DNA of 64,000 nucleotides from the NCBI RefSeq assembly GCF_001625365.1, contig NZ_LJJF01000002.1, positions 806,001 to 870,000 on the forward strand, written 5' to 3'. This stretch comes from Streptomyces sp. MJM8645. Lineage in GTDB: Bacteria > Actinomycetota > Actinomycetes > Streptomycetales > Streptomycetaceae. The notes beneath the pieces are model-generated. The model saw nothing but the letters and a program-made list of their open reading frames with translations, was not told the DNA's origin and ran no database searches. Of the stretch, positions 17,559 through 26,832 are shown one piece after another. Position 1 is the first letter of the stretch. Every line of letters starts with the position of its first letter. The translations under genes and the position numbers were made by a program.

Positions 17559-19240
17559 AAGGCTGATGAAGATCTTGGGTTGATCCGGGCCGTGCTGTCA
17601 GGTGGTGGCCTGGATTTGCCAGGTCGTGCCGTTGTGGGTGAGTCCGAGGTTGAGCAGGGTTCGCAGGTTGAGGGCGGCTGCGCGGGTGTGGAGCCAGGTG
17701 TTGTTCTTGATGGTTCCTCGGTAGCGCAGGCGGCGGCTTCGGTGTCCGACGAGCCAGGCCACGGCTCGTTCGACCGGGGGTCGCCATCGGCGGTAGGCGG
17801 CTTGCCAGGCGGGGTCGGCGGCTTGTCGGCGGGCGGTGTGCTGGAGGTCGTAGCCGGGTTGGATCCGAAGGGTCCTGCCGGTCTTGGAGGCGGTGCACCG
17901 CTCGCGGAGCTGGCAGCCGGTGCAGCGGTCACCGAAGGCCGCCGAGCGGGGTGTGTCGGGGCCGCGGTCGGGTGAGAGCGGGACGGCGCGGCCGGCAGGG
18001 CAGGTGACCGTCCCGCGGGCGGTGTCGATCCGGAAGTCGTCGAGGACGAGACCGCCCGCGATGGCGGGTCGTTGAGGGGCGGGCTTGAAGAACAGGCGGT
18101 GTCCTGCGCCGCCGAGGGCCTGGCGGGCGCCTCCCGTGGAGTAGGCGGTGTCGCCGAACGCGTCCACCGGCTCGTCCTCGCCCGCGAGCAGGCTCTCGGC
18201 GACGGCGGCTTCGTGGTGCTGGGGCCCTGCGCCCGGGGTGAGCTCGACCTCGGTGTAGATCGTGGTCTCGGGCTCGATGGCGAGGTGGGCCTTGTATCCG
18301 TCCTGGTAGTGGGTGCGGGTCTTGTGGACGTGTCGGGCGTCGGGGTCGACGGTGGAGACGATCCGGTCGGGTGCGGTGCCCCGGGTGATGCGCCAGCGGC
18401 CGTCACGGCCGTCGGAGTCGTCGGCGGGCTCGACGTCCTGTCCGGCGACCAGGGCCAGCAGGCCGACCGCGGTGGCGGCCTTCTCTCCGAGTTGCTGCTC
18501 GGGCAGGTGCCCGAGCAGCAACAGCGCGTCGCCGACCAGGGCGTCCACGAGGTCGGCGCGGGCCTGGGCGTCGTTCCAGGCGATGCGGGGCTTGCCCGGG
18601 TCGGCGTAGTCGTGTGCGGTGCAGTGGCGGGTGGCGACCTCGTCGGCGCCGGGGACCTCGCGGATCACCGCACGCACGGCGGCGATCAGCTGGGTCACGG
18701 TGTCCTGGGTGGCGACCGCGTCGTCCAGCACGGTCGAATCCAGCGCCCGGCGGTGCTTGCCCTTGAGGACGCCGGTCGCCTTCACCACCTCCCGCACGGC
18801 CTCGAACACGCGGTTTGGTTGGGCGGAGCGGGCCAGGCGGCGGCGGAAGTAGGCCAGGAGTGAGGAATCGAACGCGGTGTCGTGCAGGCCGAGTCCGCAC
18901 GCGGCCTTCCACCGCAGGTCGCAGCGCAGTTCCTGGACCGTCTCGAAGTCCGAGAGCCCGTGCAGGGCCTGAAGAGTGATCGCGGCTGCCAGGATCTGGG
19001 GCGGCATGCTCGGGCGGCCGTTCGCCGACGGGTACATGTCCGTGAACATCACCGCAGGAAACAGCCGGCCGCGATGCTCGGCCAGGAACGCGAACACACT
19101 CCCTGCCGGAATCAGGTCCCGGCAGGTCTCCCAGACATCCGGCCCGACAGTCTCTCCGGACCATTCCCCCATCGCCACAACACGAGTCTGGCCCCGCCGC
19201 TCACGCGGCGGGGCCAGAACCCAACATCTTCATCAGTCTT
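17559..19240 (-). mobile_element. IS1182-family insertion sequence
   Basis: A 1682-bp element with 23-bp imperfect terminal inverted repeats: left AAGGCTGATGAAGATCTTGG and right complement AAGACTGATGAAGATGTTGG, both continuing GTT, with two mismatches. It is flanked by CTAG at 17555-17558 and 19241-19244, a palindromic 4-bp target duplication as seen in the family. It has a single intact transposase gene on the minus strand. Confidence 0.85.
17598..19178 (-). CDS. IS1182-family DDE transposase
   Basis: A 526-residue transposase that appears complete. The N-terminal DUF772-type domain contains MFTDMYPSANGRPSMPPQIL and ELRCDLRWKAACGLGLHDT. The catalytic domain has DSTVLDDAVA, a DGYKAHLAIEPET strand and VDAFGDTAYSTGG, which supply the acidic residues. 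The zinc-like CPAGRAVP...CTGCQLRERC segment and the final RRLRYRGTIKNNTW are typical of IS1182 transposases. No frameshift is seen, so the element may be active. Confidence 0.9.
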   Translation of the reverse strand: MAMGEWSGETVGPDVWETCRDLIPAGSVFAFLAEHRGRLFPAVMFTDMYPSANGRPSMPPQILAAAITLQALHGLSDFETVQELRCDLRWKAACGLGLHDTAFDSSLLAYFRRRLARSAQPNRVFEAVREVVKATGVLKGKHRRALDSTVLDDAVATQDTVTQLIAAVRAVIREVPGADEVATRHCTAHDYADPGKPRIAWNDAQARADLVDALVGDALLLLGHLPEQQLGEKAATAVGLLALVAGQDVEPADDSDGRDGRWRITRGTAPDRIVSTVDPDARHVHKTRTHYQDGYKAHLAIEPETTIYTEVELTPGAGPQHHEAAVAESLLAGEDEPVDAFGDTAYSTGGARQALGGAGHRLFFKPAPQRPAIAGGLVLDDFRIDTARGTVTCPAGRAVPLSPDRGPDTPRSAAFGDRCTGCQLRERCTASKTGRTLRIQPGYDLQHTARRQAADPAWQAAYRRWRPPVERAVAWLVGHRSRRLRYRGTIKNNTWLHTRAAALNLRTLLNLGLTHNGTTWQIQATT

Positions 19241-19244
19241 CTAG

Positions 19245-19414
19245 GGCGTGTCTTCAAACTCCCGTCGTCCGCCCGGAGGGCGGGCGTGGCGGCGTTGGGG
19301 TGCGTGCATCGCAAGGCGGAGGAGGGAGTCCATGCGGAGCATCGGCGACTGACGACAACGCGGCGAGGTGCGTGCCCCAACGCCGGCGCGCAGGCGGGAG
19401 TTTGAAGACACGCC
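19245..19414. mobile_element. MITE with 24-bp terminal inverted repeats
   Basis: A 170-bp non-coding element. CTAGGGCGTGTCTTCAAACT then CCCG (from 19241) is exactly mirrored by CGGGAGTTTGAAGACACGCC then CTAG (to 19418). A second internal stem pairs GGCGTTGGGG (19291-19300) with CCCCAACGCC (19375-19384), so the whole element can fold into a long hairpin. CTAG flanks both ends (19241-19244 and 19415-19418). A target of TA rather than CTAG is equally compatible. It contains no transposase and must be mobilised in trans, perhaps by an IS5- or IS630-type transposase. Confidence 0.8.
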
Positions 19415-19418
19415 CTAG

Positions 19419-20822
19419 TACTGCAACGGTGCTTACTGTGACGAGGCTTCAGCTCTTGGGCTGTGGCCTCGTCTTTTGTAGTGGCTGGTCCGGGCCTGTT
19501 GTTGGCGTCTGCGACGCCATCGGGACCAGTGCAGGACGTGGTCGATGCTGCGGCGGACAGGCCGGGTGAGCTTCGTGATCAGTCGGCGGATCTCGGGGAC
19601 CGTGAGGGGTATCAGGTCTGGCGTTCGAGCGGGTCCAGCCCCTTTTCGAGGTGCTGGGCCCGCATGACGGTGAGGTAGGCGTGGGCCGCCATGGCCAGGG
19701 TGATGTGCCGGTACCACCCCGGGTGGCGTCGGACCTGATAGTCGTCCAGGCCGCACTGGCCCTTGGCACTCTGGAAACACTCCTCGATCGCCCAGCGGGC
19801 ACCCGCGACGGCGATCAGCTCGTTGAGTGTGGCACCGGCGGGCGCGTAGGCGATGTAGTAGGCGAGCTTTGTGGGATCGGTGATGCTGCGGCGTGCCAGG
19901 ACCCAGTGCTTGCGGTCGGGGCGGTGCCACGGCCGGACCTCGACACGGGCCCAGTCGTAGACCCGCAGGCCATGGGCGCCCTCGCCGCAGGAACGACGCT
20001 TCCACTTCTGACGGGGAAGGTCGGCGATCAGGTCGTGCAGCCGATGGTCCAGTGCCCTCCGGGTGACGACGGTGTCGTGGCTGGTGGTGGCCACGACGTG
20101 GAAGACATCCGCCTGCTCCAACTCGTAGCGCCAGCCCTTGCGGTAGCCGTAGCCGGCATCCGCGGTCACCCACCGGAACGGGATCTGGTCGTCGATCGCG
20201 CGCCGGACCATCGCCCTGGCGAGCTGGACCTTGGTGACGAACTCGACCTCGTCGCCGATCCCTGCCGCCCGGCAGCGTGCGCGGTCGTCGGTCCAGGACT
20301 TCGGGAGGTAGAGCGCCCGGTCGATCAGGGTGCGGCCCGGCTTGCCGGAATAGGCGAGGAAGACCCCGACCTGGCAATTCTCGGTACGGCCGGCGGTGCC
20401 GGAGTACTGCCGCTGGACACCGGCCGAACGCACACCCTTCTTCAGGAACCCGGTGTCGTCCACGATCAGCACACCGGCCGGATCCGCCAGGTGCTCGACG
20501 ACGTACTCGCGTACGTCGTCGAGCACCCCGTCCGCGTCCCACTCGATCCGGTTCAGCAGCCGCTGGATCCGGTCCGGACCGACATGACCGGCCTCCTCGG
20601 CCACCGTCCACCCGTTCTTGCGCTCCAAAGGCGCCAGCAGGCCCCACATGTAAGCCAGCGTAGATTCCCGCGACTCACTCCGCGCGAACCGGTGAGCAAA
20701 CCGCTCATGTAACCCTGCCAGCCCATCCGACCAGCGACGAGCATCGACCTCGGATATGTCCCCATCCATGAACAGCTCAACGAGCTAACCCGACAACCGT
20801 CACGGTAAGCACCGTTGCAGTA
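19419..20822 (-). mobile_element. IS701-family insertion sequence
   Basis: A 1404-bp element with 25-bp terminal inverted repeats (TACTGCAACGGTGCTTAC, then one mismatch, then GTGACG). CTAG flanks it at 19415-19418 and 20823-20826, matching the YTAR target duplication of the IS701 family. The transposase gene fills most of it but is shifted in frame near its 3' end. Confidence 0.85.
19433..20769 (-). pseudogene. IS701-family transposase with a 3' frameshift
   Basis: The main frame (20769-19612, 385 residues) has the IS701 DDE signature: VLIVDDTGFLKKG, VTADAGYGYRKGW and ARWAIEECFQSAKGQCGLDDY. It stops after LEKGLDPLERQT. The expected family C-terminus, PDLIPLTVPEIRRLITKLTR and about 45 more residues, continues in the -1 frame down to 19433. 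The switch maps to the run GAAAAGGGGCT (near 19627-19637). Either a single-base indel disabled the gene, or A-AAG-GGG acts as a -1 slippery site that makes a full-length fusion. I list it as a pseudogene because related transposases are normally in one frame. Confidence 0.65.
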
Positions 20823-20854
20823 CTAGGAGCTCTCTGTCCAACTCTGTTCACACA

Positions 20855-20906
20855 GCTCCGCCCGCCGCCCCGGCCCGAGAACGAGGGCCGGAACGACGGG
20901 CGGAGC
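20855..20906 (-). terminator. Bipartite hairpin after the CU044_5270-type gene
   Basis: An outer stem GCTCCGCCCG (20855-20864) with CGGGCGGAGC (20897-20906), and an inner stem CCGGCCC (20870-20876) with GGGCCGG (20885-20891). It lies 28 bp beyond the minus-strand stop. Confidence 0.55.
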
Positions 20907-20933
20907 GACGGGCGGAGCGACGCGCGGGTGCGG

Positions 20934-21995
20934 TCAGGCCTGGGCGTTGCCCGGCTGGCGGCCCGGGGCGTCGGCGGCGGCGCGCTTGAGGACGGCGGTG
21001 TTCGCGATGACGGTGCCGGGCTTGACCCCGGAGACCTCGGTGACCTGGACGCTGCGCTCGCCCAGGAAGGTGTAGGAGCTGCGGTCGAAGATGATCTCGT
21101 CTCGGGAGCCGGTGGCGGTGTTGGTACGGGCGATCGCGATGCCGGTGCGCCCGGCGGCGTCGGTGGCGCTGTCGACGAGGACGACACCGGGGATGCGGGC
21201 CGCAGCCTGGTAGAGCGCAGCGGCGAGCTCGCCGGGGACGGCCTGCTCGCGGATCAGGTCGCCGATGGTGACGAACGCCTGCTGGTCCGGCCCGCTGCCG
21301 CTTCCCTTGGTCTCGGTGTAGATCTTCTGCAGCAGTTCCTGCGGGTCGGTGGGCAGGGTGCGCAGGTAGTCGTAGGAGGGTGCGTTCAGGTGGTTGCCGC
21401 TGTCCGCCGAGAGTGCCGCGCCGCCTTCCGGGGACTTGCCCTCTTCGGTGAGCCAGCCCGTGCGGCCGTCGGCCGAGTGCCAGATCTGCCGCTGGTGGGG
21501 CTTCTCGACCCACACCTTCGACGTGCCGCTGCTGAGGTCGACGGAGCCCGCGAGGTGGGAGACGGTGCTCTCGATGTAGACGTACTGCCCCGGACGCAGG
21601 ACGACGTCCGGCGCGGCCTTGGCGGCCAGCGAGATCCGCTCCACGGCGCCGGCCAGGCCTGCGGTGTCGCCCGCCGAGACCTGGATGACGGGCGCGGAGA
21701 TGCGCTCACTGCCCGCGGGGGTTGCTCCCGGGCTGCCGAGCGTGGTGGCCGCCACGGTGGCGGCGAGGGCGAGGGCCGCCACCGTGGTGGGTACGGCGAT
21801 CAGCAGCCGCCGGCGCTTCCTGGCCTCGGGGCGGACCGGCACTGCGGCTTCGGTGGTGCGGGTGATCTCGTTCATCAGGAACTCCTCGATCTGGCGCTGC
21901 CGGCCGAGCGGGACGGCAGGTGCTCCGGCCGCCGGCAGCAGGTGCCTCAGCTCCGTGTCATCGAGCGGCTGCCGCCGCTGCGGGATGCTGGTCAT
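20934..21995 (-). CDS. CU044_5270-type membrane protein, partner of the ECF sigma factor
   Basis: A 353-residue protein. The cytoplasmic N-terminus (TSIPQRRQPLDDTELRHLLP) is followed by a basic stop and one membrane helix (RRLLIAVPTTVAALALAATV, about residues 63-85). The rest is extracellular, with repeated beta segments such as PGQYVYIESTVSHL and VWVEKPHQRQIWHSADGRTG. Proteins of this architecture usually sit next to ECF sigma factor genes and may act as anti-sigma or sensor components, though no zinc-binding anti-sigma motif is present. The start is only 5 bp after the sigma factor stop, with AAGGAG inside the sigma gene, so the two are coupled. Confidence 0.75.
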   Translation of the reverse strand: MTSIPQRRQPLDDTELRHLLPAAGAPAVPLGRQRQIEEFLMNEITRTTEAAVPVRPEARKRRRLLIAVPTTVAALALAATVAATTLGSPGATPAGSERISAPVIQVSAGDTAGLAGAVERISLAAKAAPDVVLRPGQYVYIESTVSHLAGSVDLSSGTSKVWVEKPHQRQIWHSADGRTGWLTEEGKSPEGGAALSADSGNHLNAPSYDYLRTLPTDPQELLQKIYTETKGSGSGPDQQAFVTIGDLIREQAVPGELAAALYQAAARIPGVVLVDSATDAAGRTGIAIARTNTATGSRDEIIFDRSSYTFLGERSVQVTEVSGVKPGTVIANTAVLKRAAADAPGRQPGNAQA

Positions 21996-22000
21996 CTGCT

Positions 22001-22633
22001 TCACTCCTTGTTCGACCGGGCCGGAACCATCCGGCCACCCTGTACTTGTCCGGCTGCCCGCAGGGGTTCCCGGCGAGTTTTCGAGGCCTGCCGCAGTTCC
22101 TTGTCGGCCAGGGCACGCAGCCGGGTCCGGGCCCTGGAGAGCCTTGAGCGCACGGTGCCGACCGGGATGCCGAGGGCCTCGGCGGCCTCGGGGTAGCTGA
22201 GGTCCGCCCACACGCACAGCGAGAACACCTCGCGCTCCCCACGGCGGAGTTTCTCCAACGCCGTCTTGGCGGCCAGCAGCTGATCGCGGTCGGCGAGCCG
22301 GCCGACCAGCTCGTCGGCGAAGTCCGGGGCGGGTTCGGCGATCGGCATGCGGGCGAGGGCGGCCGCGTGCCGGCGGGCGGCTCTGGCCCGGTTGCGCAGC
22401 ACGTTGACGGTGATGCCCATCAACCACGGGCGAGGAGTGGCCCCTTCGTCGCGGAGCTTGTCCCGCAGGCGCCAGGCCTCCAGGAAGACCACCGCCATGA
22501 CGTCCTCGGCACCGGCGCGATCCCCGCTCACCCGGACCGCGTGTGCCAGAACCGCGCGCGAGTGCTCCTGGAACAACTGCCGGAAGGCGCCCGGGTCCCC
22601 GGCTCTGATCCGTTCGTGCAGCGAATAGTCCAC
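22001..22633 (-). CDS. ECF-family RNA polymerase sigma factor
   Basis: A 210-residue sigma-70 family protein. Region 2 contains FRQLFQEHSRAVLAHAVRVS, GAEDVMAVVFLEAWR and PRPWLMGITVNVLRNRARA; region 4 contains LEKLRRGEREVFSLCVWADL and YPEAAEALGIPVGTVRSRLS. This pattern fits the ECF (SigE/SigK-like) group. It is co-transcribed with the membrane-anchored partner downstream. The GTG start has an AGAGG immediately upstream that is too close for normal use. A GGAAC motif about 30 bp upstream (22667-22663) might be its own -35, which would mean autoregulation and a nearly leaderless transcript; this is weak. Confidence 0.9.
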   Translation of the reverse strand: MDYSLHERIRAGDPGAFRQLFQEHSRAVLAHAVRVSGDRAGAEDVMAVVFLEAWRLRDKLRDEGATPRPWLMGITVNVLRNRARAARRHAAALARMPIAEPAPDFADELVGRLADRDQLLAAKTALEKLRRGEREVFSLCVWADLSYPEAAEALGIPVGTVRSRLSRARTRLRALADKELRQASKTRREPLRAAGQVQGGRMVPARSNKE

Positions 22634-22957
22634 ACCTCTGGTTGTCCGGCCACCGCGAAGCAGTTCCAGTGAGCTGCGTCACAGGTGTGCCGGCAAGCGG
22701 CGGATGCCTTTCGCGCTGACGACGGGTCCTCCGCGCAGGTGCCGATTTGAGCGGCGGCACCTGCGCGGCGGCACCTGAGGCGCTCGGCCCGGTGGCAAGC
22801 GGCTGCCACCGGGCCGTCCCCCGAACGCCACGAGGTGTTCCGGCGAACCCCCCGTTGCCGAGAACTCTGCAGCGGCGGCGCATTGTCCGAAAGAGCCCTC
22901 TGGGCAGGACATTCAAGTCGGACAACGATGTGAGGGGGCGGGAGGGGCCTGCCAGGG
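22634..22957. other. Divergent promoter region between ECF and STAND genes
   Basis: These 324 bp separate two divergent genes. A possible ECF -35 (GGAAC on the minus strand, 22667-22663) lies near the sigma gene. AGGGGCCTGCCAGGGGTG (about 22943-22960) probably provides the ribosome binding site for the STAND gene. No open frame with convincing codon bias is present. Confidence 0.45.
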
Positions 22958-25900
22958 GTGGTGAACGTGGACGCGCGGCCGAACGGGACACAGCGCAAGG
23001 CCCGACTGGGCAGACCGGAGGGGTTCGTCGATCCGCAGGCCGGTCCGGTGGAGCGGCTCGCCTGGGAGCTGCGCCAGTTGCGGGACCGGTCGGGCGCACC
23101 GAGCTACCGCGCGCTGGCGAAGGAGTCGCACTACTCGGCCAGCACGCTGGCGGAGGCGGCGAAGGGCGAGCGCCTGCCGTCGCTGGCCGTGGTGCTCGCC
23201 TACGCGCGGGTGTGCGGCGGGGAGAAGGCGGAGTGGGAGGCCCGCTGGCTGGCGGCTTCCCGGGCCGTCCAGGGTCCGTCCGCCACGGCGCAGGACGGCG
23301 ACGAGGACCGCGCGGACGGGGGCGACCCCGCTCCCTGCCCGTACCTGGGCTTGGCCGCGTTCGGCACGGGGGACGCCGACATCTTCTTCGGCCGCTCGGA
23401 ACTGGTGAGCCACCTGGTCCGGCACGTGGGTGACCACCGGCTGACGGCTGTCGTCGGCGCCTCCGGCAGCGGCAAGTCCTCGCTGCTGCGGGCCGGGCTG
23501 CTCCCCCGGCTCGACGAGTCCTGGCACACCGCGCCGCTGGTCCCCGGCGACCACCCGCTACGGGCGCTGGCCCTGGCGGTCTGCGCCCTGACGGGCGGTG
23601 ACGCGGAGGCGCTGTCCCGCGCGCTGGCCGACGAGCCCGCGGCCCTGGGGATCGCGCTGGACACCTGGCTGATCACGCAGCCCGCCGACCGGCGCGTCGT
23701 CCTCGTCGTCGACCAGTTCGAGGAGCTCTTCACCACCTGCGCGGACGCCGGGGAGCGGGAGGCGGTCCTGGCCTGCCTGGCCTGGACGGCCGGCGACCGC
23801 ACGGCCGTCGACGGGACGGCCGGGGCCGGATCAGCCGGAGTAGGCGCGGCCGAGGCCCGGGTACGGGTCGTCATCAGCGTGCGCGCCGACTTCTACGACC
23901 GCTGCCTCGCCCACCCCGCCCTGGCCGCCGCCCTCCGCTCGGGCGCCCAACTGCCGGTCGGCGCACCCACCCGGGCCGAGCTGCGGGACATCGTCGTCGA
24001 ACCCGCGGCCCGAGCGGGCGTCGTGGTGGACCCCGACCTGCTGGAGGCCGTCCTCGCGGAGGCCACCGGCCAGCCCGGCGCGCTGCCGCTGGTGGCCCAC
24101 GCGATGCGCGAGACCTGGACCAGGCACCGCGGGGCCGTCCTGCGGCTGGCCGACTACCGGGCCACCGGCGGCATGCGGGGAGCCATCACCCAGACCGCCG
24201 AGGCCATGTACGCCGCTCTCCCGCCGGGCCATCAGGAGGCCATGCGGCTGCTGTTCCTCCGGCTCACCGCCCCGGGCGAGGGCACCGAGGACACCCGCCG
24301 CCGCCTGGCCCGGAAGGAACTCGACGGCCTCGCCGACGCCGCGACCGTCGACGACCTCCTGCACCGGCTCGCCGCCGCCCGCCTGATCGTCCTGGCCGAC
24401 GGCACCGTCGACGTCGCCCACGAAGCGGTCATCCGCGCCTGGCCGCGGCTGCGCCACTGGCTCGACGTCGACCGCGAGGCCCTGCGGACACACCGCCGGC
24501 TCACCCAGGCCGCCCTGACCTGGCACGAACTCCAGCGCGACCCGGGCGCGTTGTACCGGGGAGCGCAGCTCGCCACCGCCTGGGGCTGGTCCCGGACCCG
24601 CGGCGCGGCGCTCAACCGGCTGGAGTCCGCCTTCCTGGACGCCAGCACCGCGGCGGACGGCCAGCGTGGCCGCCGCCGGCGCCGGACGGTCGTGGCGCTG
24701 GCCGTCCTGACCGTGCTCTCCCTGGTGCTGGCGGTGACCGCGTTCGTCCAGAGGGAGCAGTCCGACGCGCAGCGCCGCGTCGCGGTCTCCCGCGAACGGG
24801 CCGCCCAATCCAGGCAACTCCTCGAAACGCAGCCCGAGGCCGCGGCGCTGGTCGCGCTGGAGGGCTACCGGACGGCCCGCACCACCGAGGCCCGCGGCAG
24901 CCTGCTGAGCGCCTACGCCGCCTACTCCTCCAACCAGTTCACCGGTCACACCGGCACCGTGACGGCGGTGGCGTACGCGCCCGACGGCCGCACCCTGGCC
25001 ACCGGCAGCGCCGACCACACCGTGAAGCTGTGGGACACCACCACGCACCGCATGCTCGCCACCCTGACCGGCCACACCGGCATCGTCAACACGGTCGCCT
25101 TCAGCCCCGACGGCCGCACCCTGGCCAGCGCCGGCGCCGACCGCACCGTACGGCTGTGGGACGTTGCCTCCGACCGCACGACGGGCATCCTCACCGGCCA
25201 CACCGGCGCCGTCTCCTCGGCGGCGTTCTCGCCCGACGGCCGCACCCTGGCCACCGCCGGGTACGACCAGACCGCCCGGCTGTGGGACGTGGCGTCCCAG
25301 CGCGCCCTCACGACGCTCACCGGTCACACCGGTGCCGTACGGGCGGTGGCGTACGCGCCCGACGGCCGCACCCTGGCCACCAGCGGCGCCGACCACACCG
25401 TGAAGCTGTGGGACACCACCACCCACCGCGAGCTCGCCACCCTGACCGGCCACACCGGCGCCGTCGGCACCGTCGCCTTCAGCCCCGACGGCCGCACCCT
25501 GGCCAGCGCCGGCGCCGACCGCGCCGTGCGGCTGTGGGACGTGGCGTCGCACGACACCACGGCCGTCCTCGACGGGCACACGCAGGAGGTGAGCCAGGCC
25601 GCGTTCACCGCCGACGGCCGCACCCTGACCACGATCGGCCAGGACAACACGGTCGCCCTGTGGGACGTGGCCGAGCGCCGGCTGACCGCCACCCTCCACG
25701 AGACCAACACATCCGCCCCCGCGCTGGCGCTCTCCCCCGACGGCAACGAGCTGGCCACCACCGCCACCGACAACATCGTCCACACGTGGGACCTCAGGAG
25801 CCGCCAGATCGCCGCCACCTTCAGCGCGACGAACGACCTGGACACCCTCGCGACCGTCGCCACCTACGCCCCCGACGGCCGGACCCTCGCCATCGGCCAC

Positions 25901-26782
25901 ACCGACGGCTCCGTCACCACGTGGACCACCGCTCCGCTGCGCCCCGCCGTGACCTTCGCGGCGCACGGCCAGGGCATCATGCACCTGGCGTTCTCCCCGG
26001 ACGGCCTCCTGCTGGCCGCCGCGAGCTCCGACCGCACGGCGCGCCTGTGGGACGCCGCGTCAGGCCGCCCGGTGGCCACCCTCGAAGGCCACACCGACCA
26101 GGTGTCGAGCGTCGCCTTCTCCCCCGACGGCCGCACCCTGGCCACCAGCAGCCTCGACACGACCGTGCGTCTGTGGGACGTGGCGACGCACCAGACGACA
26201 GCGGTCCTCCAGGGGCACACCAGCCTGGTCGCCAAGGCCGTCTTCTCCCCCGACGGCCGCACGCTGGCCACCGCCGGGTACGACGGGACGGTGCGCCTGT
26301 GGGACCTGGCCACGCACCGCACCCTCGCCGTGCTGTCCGAGAACACCAACGCCATCGCCTCCCTGGCCTTCTCCCCCGACGGCCGCACCCTGGCCACCGG
26401 CAGCTCCGACGCCACCGTGCGCCTGTGGGACGTGGCGCAGCGCCGGGCGGTCGCCACCCTCACCGGCCACGTCAACACCGTCTTCTCCGTCGCCTTCAGC
26501 GCCGACGGCCGCACGCTGGCCAGCACGGACGCCAGCGGCACGGTGTGCCTGTGGGACGTGGCATCACGGCAGGTCACGGCGCTGCTCGTCGGTCACACCA
26601 GAGCCGTGCACACGGCCGCCTTCAGCCCCGACCAGAGCACGCTCCTCACCGCCGCCAGCGACGGGGCACGGCTGTGGCCCACGGACGCGGACCGGACCGC
26701 CGACCGCATCTGCGACCTGAGCCGGACCAACCACTGGCCCGAATCCCTCTCCGGCACCACCACGGGCGAGGCCTGCCGGTGA
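22958..26782 (+). CDS. HTH-nSTAND NTPase with 14 WD40 repeats
   Basis: A 1274-residue protein. Residues about 30-100 form an XRE-like HTH (LAWELRQLRDRSGAPSYRAL, ASTLAEAAKGERLPSLAVVL). Residues about 130-500 are a STAND-type ATPase with Walker A GASGSGKSS at 167-175 and Walker B VVLVVDQFEELF near 246-257. One membrane-like helix (TVVALAVLTVLSLVLAVTAF) lies near 577-597. Residues about 660-1245 carry fourteen WD40 blades, enough for two seven-bladed propellers. Such proteins are ligand-triggered switches; some STANDs act in antiphage defence, but no effector such as a nuclease or protease is fused here, and the helix suggests membrane anchoring. Confidence 0.85.
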   Translation: MVNVDARPNGTQRKARLGRPEGFVDPQAGPVERLAWELRQLRDRSGAPSYRALAKESHYSASTLAEAAKGERLPSLAVVLAYARVCGGEKAEWEARWLAASRAVQGPSATAQDGDEDRADGGDPAPCPYLGLAAFGTGDADIFFGRSELVSHLVRHVGDHRLTAVVGASGSGKSSLLRAGLLPRLDESWHTAPLVPGDHPLRALALAVCALTGGDAEALSRALADEPAALGIALDTWLITQPADRRVVLVVDQFEELFTTCADAGEREAVLACLAWTAGDRTAVDGTAGAGSAGVGAAEARVRVVISVRADFYDRCLAHPALAAALRSGAQLPVGAPTRAELRDIVVEPAARAGVVVDPDLLEAVLAEATGQPGALPLVAHAMRETWTRHRGAVLRLADYRATGGMRGAITQTAEAMYAALPPGHQEAMRLLFLRLTAPGEGTEDTRRRLARKELDGLADAATVDDLLHRLAAARLIVLADGTVDVAHEAVIRAWPRLRHWLDVDREALRTHRRLTQAALTWHELQRDPGALYRGAQLATAWGWSRTRGAALNRLESAFLDASTAADGQRGRRRRRTVVALAVLTVLSLVLAVTAFVQREQSDAQRRVAVSRERAAQSRQLLETQPEAAALVALEGYRTARTTEARGSLLSAYAAYSSNQFTGHTGTVTAVAYAPDGRTLATGSADHTVKLWDTTTHRMLATLTGHTGIVNTVAFSPDGRTLASAGADRTVRLWDVASDRTTGILTGHTGAVSSAAFSPDGRTLATAGYDQTARLWDVASQRALTTLTGHTGAVRAVAYAPDGRTLATSGADHTVKLWDTTTHRELATLTGHTGAVGTVAFSPDGRTLASAGADRAVRLWDVASHDTTAVLDGHTQEVSQAAFTADGRTLTTIGQDNTVALWDVAERRLTATLHETNTSAPALALSPDGNELATTATDNIVHTWDLRSRQIAATFSATNDLDTLATVATYAPDGRTLAIGHTDGSVTTWTTAPLRPAVTFAAHGQGIMHLAFSPDGLLLAAASSDRTARLWDAASGRPVATLEGHTDQVSSVAFSPDGRTLATSSLDTTVRLWDVATHQTTAVLQGHTSLVAKAVFSPDGRTLATAGYDGTVRLWDLATHRTLAVLSENTNAIASLAFSPDGRTLATGSSDATVRLWDVAQRRAVATLTGHVNTVFSVAFSADGRTLASTDASGTVCLWDVASRQVTALLVGHTRAVHTAAFSPDQSTLLTAASDGARLWPTDADRTADRICDLSRTNHWPESLSGTTTGEACR
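24937..26685 (+). repeat. WD40-encoding tandem repeats (14 copies)
   Basis: Repeats of about 126 bp encode GHT-x-V-x-x-V-A-F-S-P-D-G-R-T-L-A...LWD. DNA identity is high between copies, for example around 25060-25180 and 25430-25550. Copies 7, 8, 9 and 12 lack the GHT start and are the most diverged, which indicates recent amplification of the other units. Confidence 0.85.
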
Positions 26783-26832
26783 GCGGGCTCACGGTGGTGT
26801 CACGACCTGGTGGCCGCACGCTTGCGCCCCCG

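Noticed and set aside
24937..26685. Regular repeats of about 126 bp considered as a CRISPR-like or satellite array
   Set aside because: The repeats are in frame and encode WD40 blades with diverged loops.
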